From Kwoniella bestiolae CBS 10118 (taxonomy: Eukaryota > Basidiomycota > Tremellomycetes > Tremellales > Cryptococcaceae), in assembly GCF_000512585.2 (NCBI RefSeq), contig NC_089247.1, positions 558,001 to 622,000 of the forward strand: DNA of 64,000 nt, given 5' to 3'. Shown here in pieces: positions 35,636 to 46,229 of this stretch. Numbering within the stretch: the stretch's first letter is position 1; every line of letters starts with the position of its first letter. The translations under genes and the position numbers were made by a program. Under the pieces are notes generated by a model. The model did no database searches. It was not told the DNA's origin and worked only from the letters and a program-made list of their open reading frames with translations.

Positions 35636-37426
35636 CTATTTCTCACAAACACTCTCCCAATCACCCCATCTCTCCGCCCTTTCATCAACCCAATTATCGA
35701 ATGTCTTCCACCTACAGCTACCCTCTTTCCCATCTTCGCACCCGCTCATCTTCTCCGCACGACCATTCACCACTGCCCTGACGTACTCTTCTTTATCGCC
35801 TTTACAGTGGAATCTCTCCAATGCGACATGTCCAAGGAACGAGACGAGATGACTTGTTCGCCATGCTCGGTCGTCTACTCTGCGATCTAATGGTGGTATC
35901 TCCGATGCGGGGTGAGAGTGGGATGAGGAGTTGAATAGGTTTAGGAAGACTGCTACGAAGGCTGGGGATTCTCGGTGGGTGAATGAGGGGTGGAGTCTGA
36001 AAAAGGGTGTGTATGATCAGCTAAATCTCCTTTTGTACTATCGACGGGAAAAGACGGGGGAGCGAGGGTGAAGTAGAAGAGGTGTAGTGCAACTTACAAC
36101 TGAGTATGCGTAGCATTCGGCGGTAATTTGGGTTCAGGCAATTTCCCGCCCTTCTTCAAAGCACTCAAAGTACCTTCATCGTCCTGATTGGGAGTGTGAC
36201 CATCCTCGTCCCCTCCTTTAGTATCTTTACCAGCCAAGAGATGTTTGGCAGTCTTCACCCATGGCATACCAAGGTATGGCGATAGTGAAGAACCGTATCC
36301 CATCATATAGTGGAACCGCACGTCGAAATAGTATTCGACATCCAACCATTCCTCGTCCGTGAAGAGGTGGCAGAAGTGGGAATGGCCGACTGCGATGGAT
36401 TCGTAGCCGCATAGCTGAGTAGACACACAACATCAGATCTCAGCATATTCATCTGTTTATGCGATGACCGAAAGATCACTTACCATCTGCATTGCTAGGA
36501 TATCCTGATCGATCAGTTCGTCTGCTACCTTAGGAATGACACCTCTGAGCCTTTCGATGACTTTAGGCGCATAAACAGCTAACCATTTATTGGCAGGTTC
36601 AAGTGAAGATAATTTCTCGAACGTGTCGCACGCTTTCTGTTACATCCTAGATCGTCAGTAGCTCTCCATTGTTTGGGATTCTTCCGCGACTTAAGCTCAC
36701 ATGAGGAGTCAACGATCGGTCCCAGTCCCTAGCCTTGTTGGGTACTTTCACCAGCTGTACCACCTCTCCATCACCCTCACCATCATCTCCCGATTGATGT
36801 GATGGGAAACCTCCCTTAATGTATGATTTGGCAGTATCGATATCCCTCGTGGAACTTGCCGTCCACACTTTATAGGGCGTCTTGTTCTTATCTTTCTTCG
36901 TGCTGGTCTTCTTCTTAGGTGGGAAGAGAGGTTGATATTGATCTCTGATGTATTTGCCCAGGAACTGTGCGTAAAGTTCCCTGTGTCAGCTTATCTCAGT
37001 AAAATCGTACAGTAGTGAAGATAGGCATACTTTAGCATCCTTCTTTCCCTGGGGAGAAACAGCCTCCAAAGTCTCCTCCTTAATAGGTGTATCCCAATCA
37101 TTCAGAAACTTCCATAGCCCCTCCTGTGGGAACTTGCTTTGATCCATATTCCCAATCTTTTCGATAAAAGGTTGCATAGTCTGCTCAAACTCATCATCGT
37201 TCCCCATAATACTTGAATGTCTGATCAACAACGAGACTCTGTCCAACTCGCAATTCGGTGGAAGCGGTGTGGGTTGCTCGGTGGGGATGTAGAATGGTGA
37301 GATTGCTGAGAGGTGTTTGAGGGGATTGATCTTGTTGGTCTCTCCATTTGGGTGGAGGAACGGTTGTTGCGTTGGGATAGCGACGGCGAGGAGGGGGAGG
37401 ACGGGGAGGAAGGATAGGACAAGCAT
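35636..37426 (-). CDS. Secreted histidine acid phosphatase/phytase-like protein
   Basis: Five exons (37426-37031, 36964-36701, 36636-36484, 36414-36098, 35996-35636) encode 496 residues. An N-terminal signal peptide is clear (MLVLSFLPVLPLLAVAIPTQ). The histidine phosphatase clade-2 fold is suggested by the catalytic pair R69-H70 in 'VSLLIRHSSIMGNDDEFE', 'VWTASSTRDIDTAKSYIKG' in the middle and 'SFTHRESPAF' (H384-R385-E386) near the C-terminus. 'CGYESIAVGHSHFCHLF' matches the family's conserved helix before the active-site strand. The usual RHGxRxP loop and HD motif are replaced by RHSSIMG and HRE, as in a basidiomycete branch of uncertain substrate. Many Cys residues suggest disulfides. It could hydrolyse phosphate esters outside the cell. 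The intron 1 acceptor at 36967-36965 was chosen because the nearer AG breaks frame. Confidence 0.8.
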
Positions 37427-38015
37427 GTTGACTGGCTAGCACGATGATTCTGCTAAACGCGAGGATGATGGATGAAGGAGGGAAAGACGGATCGAAGAGA
37501 AGAAATGATACATGATTTCGGTGAGTACTTGAACGATCAGTCAAAATCGATAATTTTTGAGCTTTGGTATGATACGTCATCATCGAATTTATATCGCCAA
37601 GACACGTTCCTGCTACATCACAACATTCGTAAATAGAAATAAATACACTGTACACTGTACCATTCATCCCACTCCAATTCAGATCCATACTCTCATACAG
37701 CAGAGTCATGCATATGAGACCAAACAAGGAAAGTGTGCAGTGCTTCGTCACATGGAGCCATACATGCATGCATGGTATCAAGGCATACATATAGTCCTGA
37801 TGGCAAGTACGCTATGGACTGTAACTATATGGGGATCTCATTTAATTTCGATGGAATGGGAATGGGATCAACAAACATTTCCCTGAAAATCAACGATAAC
37901 CATTAACCAAAACACGACCCGACTGATTTTCAGCTTCAACATTACGAGTACGTTCACCTGTTTAGTCTGCCGCATTTCCTCCCATCCGTGAATCCTAGAA
38001 TATCTTTCTCTGCCA
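37427..38015. promoter_or_regulatory. Divergent promoter region phosphatase/TPX2-like
   Basis: 589 bases between start codons. It holds CACGTT at 37603-37608 (a core bound by Pho4-type bHLH factors) and a CATGCATGCATG palindrome near 37764. Both are motif matches only. Confidence 0.35.
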
Positions 38016-40134
38016 ATGCCAATGGACCCTCCCCAGACGCCCTGGGTGGGCTTACCGCGCTTTCAAGATGAATCGTTACTGCTCAACGCTGAACCGATAT
38101 TCGAAGATAGTTTCGACGGCTCCAAGGGAGATGGGCTGGACGATTGGGCCGAGGACACTCCTCAGAGCAGTAAGATGAATGTAGTGGACAGCTCTTTGGA
38201 TTTGGGAGATTATCTGCCAGAGGAGGATGATCAGAGTGGACATGGTATACCCATCAGTCAGATGATAAGCGTCTCCGATGCGGTGGAGGAATTCAGACCA
38301 CCTAAACCAACGGAGAAAGAATTGGTCCAACCTGTGATAGAACACATGACGCACAAGAGAGAAGGGAGTCAGTCTCTCATTCCCATAGCTGGGCCTTCTA
38401 AGAAGAGTAAGCTTCCCATAGTCCTGCCCATTAAACGAACCGAAGTAAAGCCTACTGTGAACGCTAAATAACCATATCTTAATAGCGAAACCGCCCATAT
38501 CCAGAGAGAAGAACGACGATTTCTACTCAAGACGACTGAGCGATTCAACACGGAGAAACTCCAGTACAAATCTTCACGATCTTCATTCTTCCCTACAAGT
38601 GTCCCAAGCATCTTCTTCCAGATTACCTAAACCGAAGAAAACTGCCAGCTCAAGGTTGAAAGCTAGCTTGCATACCTCTACTCTGTCAAGGGAGAAACAA
38701 CAAGTCGACGGGTTAGGTGCAGATGGGTATATACAGGTATGTCAACCTCGTTTCGTATAGGGTCTCATTGACGATGGCTTATATCACTGGTTACTGATTA
38801 TACAGAAGCATACTACCGTTACTCGAATACCGCAGATCCCGGAGAAGCCCAGGTCCACAATCTCAGCTTTATCTCGGTACTTGGCTAAATCAGATGCACT
38901 CCAACCTTCACTTCCACAAAATACAACTTCACCCATAGCGCTTCTTACCGCCAACCAAAATGAACAGATGCCGGACCACAGTACCACTCAGAAACTCTCA
39001 GATACCAAAGACGACAGCACATTCACATCTCATCGTCACCACTCCCCATTCTCCCTCGCTTCCACCATATCCGAAACCTCCTCCTCACATACGTACACAA
39101 CGGATCGTCCGGAATCAGTCGACGAGTCTAGCTCAAGGAGATCATCAATGTCTGAAAAAATAGTAGGGTTCTTATCGAATCTTCTGACTAGGTCGATATC
39201 CTCAAGCTCGTTGAGGGATGAGGTCTCGACTGCAGGGAAAGAGGAGGAGGACAAGGGAGACGATGCCGTGAAATGGGACCAGGACCGAGATGGAACTGTG
39301 AAGATGGACCAAGATGACACTGTGGATCCTAAAGAGATCGAGGAGGAACACGTTGAGGCCAATATCACCACCAACAGCAGCATAACTCAAGCTCGGAATC
39401 CCATTGCATCATCCCATCATTCCAACCATCCAGCACGTATCGTCCCACTAACCAAACCGGTGCCATTCTCCCGTCCACTCCATATCCGTTCTCAACCCAG
39501 GTCTCTCAACGGCTCTACTGACCCTCAATCGAAAGAATCGGTAGTAGCTAAAGCCAAACCCAGACCTCTGCAACCCTCTCGATCATCTAACGTATCACCT
39601 TCTTCCCGACACCCTTCCATCAATAAAGTATCTTCTTCCACTTCCATTTCCAGTAACACAGAAACGAGAAAGCCCACTCGCCCAATAACCAACTCCGCCT
39701 TCGTATCAGCTGCCCTCGCCAAGCTCCCTCCACCAGGTAAAGGCCATTCCTCCTCTCTCTCGAATCAACCGGTTACAGTCAAACCTACAGAGCGAGTTAG
39801 AGATCTGAACGAAAGGAAGAACGTCTTTGAGCGATTGGCCTCTTCCTCCACTACCGTAAACAGTGCGACACATCATCCTAGACCTTCCAAAAGCATGAAG
39901 GGATCCAACTTGACCGTGCCTATTAGGGGTCATACACCCGGTAGAGCAAGTAACGCCCGACTAGCCCAACGAGCAAAGTTCGATGCGATTGTTCTAGAGA
40001 GACAGAGGGAGAAGGAACGGATCGCAGAAGAACAGAGGAGAAAGAGAGAGGAGGAGGAAGAGGAGGAGTATATGAGGAGGAGGAAGGAGACGGTTGTTTG
40101 GGCGAGGCCTGTTCCGGAGATGTACAGGAGGTAA
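38016..40134 (+). CDS. Disordered protein with TPX2-like C-terminal microtubule motif
   Basis: Three exons (38016-38406, 38486-38736, 38806-40134) encode 656 residues. The first 580 residues are low-complexity Ser/Thr/Pro/acidic sequence without folded domains. The last 75 residues form a basic/acidic helix 'RAKFDAIVLERQREKERI' followed by a Glu/Arg stretch and ending 'KETVVWARPVPEMYRR'. This closely resembles the Pfam TPX2 C-terminal motif (KSLVFKARPMP-type ending), found in microtubule-associated spindle proteins. The segment 'ERVRDLNERKNVFERLA' also repeats upstream. The role in spindle assembly is inferred. The ATG lies in 'GCCAATGCCAATG', where a second ATG follows in frame after one codon. 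Confidence 0.8.
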
Positions 40135-40519
40135 TGGTAGGCGAGCGTATATTTTGATGCTGTGTATCAATTGTTTGATCAAGAGTTTTTGGTGTCTTGC
40201 ACCTCTTTCGGCGCATGGTCGTGTGGGCCTATCAATGATTATTAGCTGTCAAGTATCAGTTGTATTATGATTGCCGTTGTCTGTTGATACCATTTGGTTA
40301 TTGTTAAAATGCATTAGCTAGCTAGCTTGTCATTAACGAGAATCACATCTCGATATTCAAACAAGAGGCATCGGCGATATACATGATGAGGATAAATTCC
40401 AATACAAAGGGTACAAGGCATACACTACATCTTGGCAGTTCGCTAAAGCGTTTCCTATTCCTTTCTTTAACAAGCAGCACGTAGGCAAACTATGAAAGAT
40501 GGTCCTTGTCATATAACCA
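40135..40519. other. 3' region between convergent TPX2-like and SPS19 genes
   Basis: 385 AT-rich bases with a GCTAGCTAGC run near 40318. No coding or RNA feature is seen. Confidence 0.5.
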
Positions 40520-41987
40520 TTACAACTTCCCTTTGATCAGACCCTTGACGCTCTCTGGGTCTAACATCGATTGGGGATAGGGTAATGATAATTGTCTGAT
40601 ATGATTCTCACCGCCGTCTACCGGCTACAATAGCAAATCCAGGATATCAGCCTTAAACATCTATATATGCCTTAGAGAGGGATCACTCACCAGGACAGTC
40701 CCTGTTATCCAACTTGCCGCAGGGGAGAACAAGAATACAGCTGCGTTTGCTATGTCGGCTATTTCCGAACAGAAAGATCATCAACAGTCAAACATCACTC
40801 GTCTACCAATATCGGAGTAGTGATCACTCACAGGTATCTCCCATCCTACCCAACGGTATATCATTCGTAGCATCCCATCCCATCGGACTCAATCTCGACA
40901 TACCCTCGGTATTCCCAATCGGACTAAACCGAGATCGAAATCAGCACGATACGATCCACCGTGCCGTCAACTCCTCTCAGGTTATTTGGAATCATACGCA
41001 ACTCACCCAGGAGCTATGACATTACTCCTAACCCCCCTCGGCCCCTCCTCAACAGCTAAGACATTACTCAACGCGTCCACCCCGGATTTAGCGGCAGACA
41101 CATGAGCCTGGTATGGTACACCCCTATAATGCAACGTCGCCGAGATGTGGAGGTATGATCCGTGCGATTGTCGGATGTAAGGTAAGGTAGCTTTGATGGT
41201 GTTGTATGTTCCTAGAAGGTCTATGTCGATGACTGCTTTGAATGCGTTGGAGGAGAGGGAGGAGATTGGTGCGAGGCTATGAGTGAGGGATGAATATCAG
41301 CACAAGACGCTTGGAGGATGAGGAACGATGATCAACAACACAGATGAAATTCCGTTTTGGATAGCATGATGCACGATGCAGGATACTCACAAATTACCGG
41401 CCGCACCTAAATCAGGAAGTATATATCAGATACTGATTTCCACAGCGAAGGATGTCAACGTACTCACCACAAATCACAAAATCAATCTTCCCAAACTTAT
41501 CTACCGTCTCCTTGACTGCCTTTTCCAATTGACCTGGATCCCTGACGTCCGCAGAGGTAGGTAGACATTTCTGGCCCGTGGTTTTCACAAGAGCTTGAGC
41601 AGACTCTGCTAAACCCTTCCCACTGTAAAGAGCATCAATCATCACCCGCTTCAGCCTGGTTTTTTGAAGATGTTGTATAAGGCAGAGATGTCGAGACTCA
41701 CTCTCTTCCTACGATCGCTGCGTCTACACCGTGGGACATCATAGTTTCCACTATCTTGTAACATATCCCACTTCGACCTGTGTCGTCACGTATCACAGCT
41801 CATAATCAGCACCGTAAGCTTCTGTCTCTACTCTCCAGTTCCTGTCGACTTGAGATCTTTTCGCATACTATAGTCATCGGGGAATGGAGAGATACATACC
41901 TCCTGTGCAGAACAGGACTTTCCCCTTGAACAGATCATGTCGGAATGTGTCTTTACTATTGGGTACTGCTGATTTGTAGCTTGACAT
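40520..41987 (-). CDS. SPS19: Peroxisomal 2,4-dienoyl-CoA reductase (SDR), Sps19-like
   Basis: Eight exons (41987-41900, 41777-41702, 41622-41468, 41406-41391, 41276-41007, 40923-40832, 40758-40691, 40624-40520) encode 289 residues. The enzyme uses NADPH to reduce 2,4-dienoyl-CoA in beta-oxidation of unsaturated fatty acids. The cofactor loop is TGGRSGIC, in which Cys takes the place of the usual third Gly, as I remember for yeast Sps19 (GTIC). 'GKIDFVICGAAGNF', 'NAFKAVIDIDLLGTYNT', 'HYRGVPYQAHVSAAKSGVDAL' (catalytic Lys), 'VRSNVIAPGPIGNTEG' and 'FLFSPAASWITGTVLPVDGG' are DECR2/Sps19 landmarks. The C-terminus GKL is a weak peroxisomal PTS1. One exon (41406-41391) is only 16 bases and encodes most of GAAGNF. 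Confidence 0.92.
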
Positions 41988-42501
41988 CGTGCTCACGGAA
42001 GATCGTTTGTGATAGGTAAGGCTGGGTCTAATGAGTCTGAGGTGAGATAAAGATGGAGCAGACTGTTAGGAGGTTTGATGTTGACCTGTACAAGGATTGT
42101 GTCCGGTTAAATGCACCCCTGTGAACCGGCAACCAACTGCCATCAGTAAAAGATTGTAATGAGCAATTACGAATCCCTTGAAAGGAGGGACGAAATGATT
42201 ACCCCGGCATTACGATCACAATATTCCTAATCGCAAAGATCGTTTGGTATTCGCTTAAATCGGCAGAATGCAGAATGAGCGGGGCCCAGGCAATGCCGCT
42301 CGCTTGTTTGTCTGTACGACGTCAGTCAGTACATGAGTGTAAAATTCGTTTGTGGGGGACATTTATTTTGCTTCCCGTCAGAGTAGGACTCCTTTGTTCG
42401 TTGCATCTCATTTGCATCTGCATCTCCACTGTATATATATAGTCTTCTCTTCTCTCCTCTTCTCTGCCTAACTCGTCCACTGCCAAATCCACACACTCAA
42501 A
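41988..42501. promoter_or_regulatory. Divergent promoter region SPS19/ABM with TATA box
   Basis: 514 bases between opposed starts. A strong TATA run GTATATATATAG lies at 42431-42442, about 65 bases before the ABM start and followed by a CT-rich stretch (TCTTCTCTTCTCTCC), a common fungal initiator layout for a highly expressed gene. Confidence 0.6.
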
Positions 42502-43203
42502 ATGGTCTACACTATCGTCGTTCACCTCCAATCTCTCCCTGTGAGTTTGACTCTGGAACTCCCATCTGAACTCGGTAAACATGGAAAGAAGAGCTGACGT
42601 GATGAGCGATGGTGATGCAGGACAAGGTCGAAGAAGTCAAAGCTAAGCTCGTCGAAGCTGCCTCAGTGTACAGAAAAGACAAGGAAGTGAGTGGTCCCAT
42701 CCCAATTATCGACCTGACTTGCAATACAGGTGACTTATCGCGTATCTTGTATTGTAGACCCTCGACTGGTACGTCATGCAAGATCCCAAGGATGCTACCA
42801 AGTTCTGTATTGTCGAGAGATACGAGAAGGAGTCGTCTCAGGAATATCACTTGAACAACCCTGTGAGTGTATCATCCTCCGTCCTTCTGGGTTGTTTCAT
42901 TCATGAATATCCTCATCATTGGCCACAAGCGCCATTTCGTGCACATCATACATTTCTACCATGTCGCTCTATTCTTTACCACCTTGTTGATGCGCTGCGT
43001 CCGCTGTTTGAATGAGAAGCTGACTTGTTCGTCCCTTCATTTGCAGTACTGGAAGGTAAGCTATTCCGTCATCACGGAGCATCAATTCCCCTTCATTCGC
43101 ATTCGAACAGCTGACTTGATTTCGGATCTTCTAGACATTCGACCCATACGTCGTACCTCGATTGGCCAAACCTATGGACCTGACCAGATGGGAGGAGATG
43201 TAA
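42502..43203 (+). CDS. Small ABM-fold (dimeric alpha-beta barrel) protein
   Basis: Five exons (42502-42540, 42621-42686, 42758-42862, 43047-43055, 43135-43203) encode 95 residues. ABM-domain proteins are small dimeric barrels including monooxygenases that act on quinones or other cyclic substrates, plus many of unknown function. The start 'MVYTIVVHLQSLPDKVEEVKAKLVEAA' has the beta strand and helix of the fold. 'LDWYVMQDPKDATKFCIVERYE', a second strand pair, is followed by 'SQEYHLNNPYWKTFDPYV'. Exon 4 is only 9 bases and encodes Tyr-Trp-Lys. A TATA box and CT tract lie close upstream, so strong expression is likely. The substrate is unknown. Confidence 0.85.
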
Positions 43204-46200
43204 ATCAGAATCCGAACAAGAGAGGGAGAAGTATAATGAAACGCAAAATATGCATTCCAGTCAAGTCAAGTCGCTGCATCAACGAGTGTTTTTGTAGTGT
43301 TGGAACAATCAGTGTATGCGGTTGAGGCTCATCACGAGCTGATACTTTACCGATCGATTGAGCTCGATCTCTAAAACGAGTTGAACGCCTCTTCAAGCCT
43401 CTGATCTGCGAGGGCTATCTAGTTGTGTTTCGATAGACAAGTCTCCCTATTCCGCGTTTCCCGGTGTAAAGCAAGATGGTTCAAAACCCGCTACAGTAAT
43501 ACAATCCTCTCGTACAGTGTATGTTGTCAGCAGTGTTTATGGTTTCTCGTAACCAGTGCTCTTTGCAGATCACTTCACGTTATGAGATCGGATTTTCACC
43601 TTTGAGCCACTATAATTAGCTTTGCAGGTACACTTTCATTGTGTATTGTATGTATTCATATACACCAGTCAATCAGCTGACAGTCATCCCATGCCCATCT
43701 CATCGACTAATGATAGGATTCTGCGGGACCTCGTAACTTGGCCGACACGTAATCACACGAAAAAGGTCGGAGGCGTCCAGAATTGAGAGATCGAGTTTGT
43801 TTATTTTTACTTTACTTGATAGTGATGATGCGTGTCGATCACGGAGGACACCGCTGGCTCCAGCACGTACGGAGGGGAGAAAGAGTTCAAGACGGCGAAT
43901 GGAGAATAATAAGCGTTAGGCTCGGGAGATGCATGAACTGTATTTCTTCCAGCTTTGACTAAACTAATTTTCCGTGGATCAAGGAGTGGACTGGTTTTAG
44001 CGCTCAAGCAGATGAACGGGAATATCCATGATTGATGGGAGAGAAGTCGAGAAGCATAGTTATTGTATCGCTCATATGACTGACTGCCCAATTAACCCCC
44101 TTTCCCCCACTTGAGCACTCACGAGGTGTTTCATACCGAAGTGGAGGAAAGCTTATTGTTTGCACTTCCAGTAGGAGGGATGCACCATGTTTGTATTGTT
44201 TTTATTGTACTGTTTCGTTTGGAGATGTCTCATGTAGACCCTCAAAAATCCATTAAAGACGGCTCATCCTTCAACCACACTTACCTCTTCATAAGTTACC
44301 TCTTGCTACCGTACACCATACGATCCCAACGCTACCTACACATCCATATCCTCTCTCCTCGCAACGCCAGTACCAGATAATTAAGTGGCGTCGGTTGAAC
44401 CATTTGACTTACCCTGAACCAACAAAAAGCACAACACCACAACATCACAACAAAACTGTTCTAGACTCTTTTCGAGGTACTACGGCGCGTCCCGCTGGAC
44501 TAGGTGGTTAGCCTGCTTTGAACTTGCACGCTACCGCATCGGCCTCAACGACCCATAGAGCAGGAAGGTCCAGCATCCAAGGACCTGGCGATATAGTCCC
44601 ACAGTTGTGGAAGATCGAAAGCATAGCGACTTGTTAGGAAAGCAAGTAGAAGAGTGGTTTTGGAGAAAGGTATCAACCCCCTCTTCTCCCACACAATTAA
44701 GCTTTTTTTTATCCGATTGGAAGATTTTCCCTTTAAACACGCGTTTCGTCCATTGGGAAACACCCTCCATCTCTCCATTGTCCATGCTCCATTTCTCGCA
44801 CGCACTCGAAAAAGAACATCATCAATACGATACAACCTTTTAGATTCGTTAGGTTTCAGTGGATGCTTGATTCTGATGTGCTTATGGTTCATCATCATCA
44901 CCGTTATCGATAATCAGTAGAAGATATAACACACTCTTTGTTTTCGACAACAACCAACAACAACTCCACCTCAACAACGCACACGCCCCTCGTTGGAATT
45001 ACAACATTACTGCAGGACAGTCAAGAAAGTCAAACACGAAGGAAAGAAAAGAGAGTACACACTGTTTGTGTATCCTTGCTAGCTGAAACGGAATAGAGAA
45101 GTCAGAAAGAGAGAGTACATCAACTTGGATTCTCTACTACCTATCCCAAAGGCACCGAGACGAAACGTTTTAGAATAGCAACATAACGCTCGGATCAACC
45201 TCTTTAGACGGCAAGAATACTCTTCTCACCCCTCTTAGACAGGCAAGAATTCAATGGACTTGAGGTTACGATTGGAATAGAATATCCGGGACATTGTGTG
45301 TACCTGTACCTATACCTTCGATTCAATCAACACATCAAACACATTCTCAATCCAGCCATCACCCAATACAGATCCCTTTCTTACTACCACATCCATATCG
45401 ATCACACAACGCTATCCATCCCCTTCCAACCCTTGCCTTGATTCTCTCTGATCATTGCATATCGCCTAGAACTTGTACCAAAGGTCCGGGCGTGTATCTG
45501 TTGGTTACTTGTACTTGACGACGGTGCTACACACAAGAAGATCAGTGCGTCATTTAGCATAGCGTAGTACGGTATCACTATCACTCAACAACACATCCAT
45601 CCTTTGGCTCTCTCCTCTCACTCCCACCACCATAGTGATTGCTTACACGATGAACGTTTCAACTTCAACTCACCTATCACCACCACCACCATAACAACAC
45701 TCTCACTCGATCGCAGCGATATCATCATTTATATCTATAATCGGCAGATCACATCAGATCAGATCATACACCCCTTTCAATAAAAGCAGCTTTGCAGAAA
45801 GGATAGATCGTATACTACGCAATAGGAAGGTCTAGACAAAATAGACACGGTGGAAGTGGAGTACGAGAGAGAAAGAGGATTTATCATCCCAAGTCACAAG
45901 ACAAGACAATCCCATTCCATCCAAATCTCAAAGTCTCCTTATTGCAATCATTATAGCCCTCCTTTGTGTGTCCTTTTTTCCCACCTGAATCATTCAACCG
46001 CACTCGGACTTTTCGCCTTGGTTTCCCAGGCGACACGCATCCATCCATCCCCATCCCATAGCAGCGATTCGATCCCCCACATTCATCCACCTCGATCATT
46101 CCACCAGTCACTATCACCATCAACGATAGTAATCACCGCCACTATTGATTGTTCATACTTTAGTAAGCAGAGCCATCAACAGGCCTGCAGTCCCATCGAT

Positions 46201-46229
46201 CAAATTCTACCAAAGTGGACTTGACCTAG
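43204..46229. promoter_or_regulatory. 3 kb upstream region of CDC24
   Basis: This 3026-base stretch without a supported gene is the longest such gap in the window. The last 1.3 kb (from about 44,900) is rich in A and C with many CAAC/ACCACC runs (for example near 44,950 and 45,680), as in long fungal 5' leaders. Several open frames of 60-124 codons exist but none has introns, motifs or a good ATG. The region could contain a long leader, an untranslated exon or a non-coding transcript. Confidence 0.45.

Noticed and set aside
43470..43500. B-box-like GGTTCAAAACC
   Set aside because: No A-box or cloverleaf upstream; a lone motif.
43807..44091. 94-codon minus-strand frame
   Set aside because: Opens at TTG not ATG, no homology features, lies in the CDC24 upstream region.
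44475..44560. tRNA-like segment with GGACTAGGTGGTTAGCC
   Set aside because: The D-arm looks plausible but no T-arm GTTCRA and no acceptor-stem pairing are found at the right distances on either strand.
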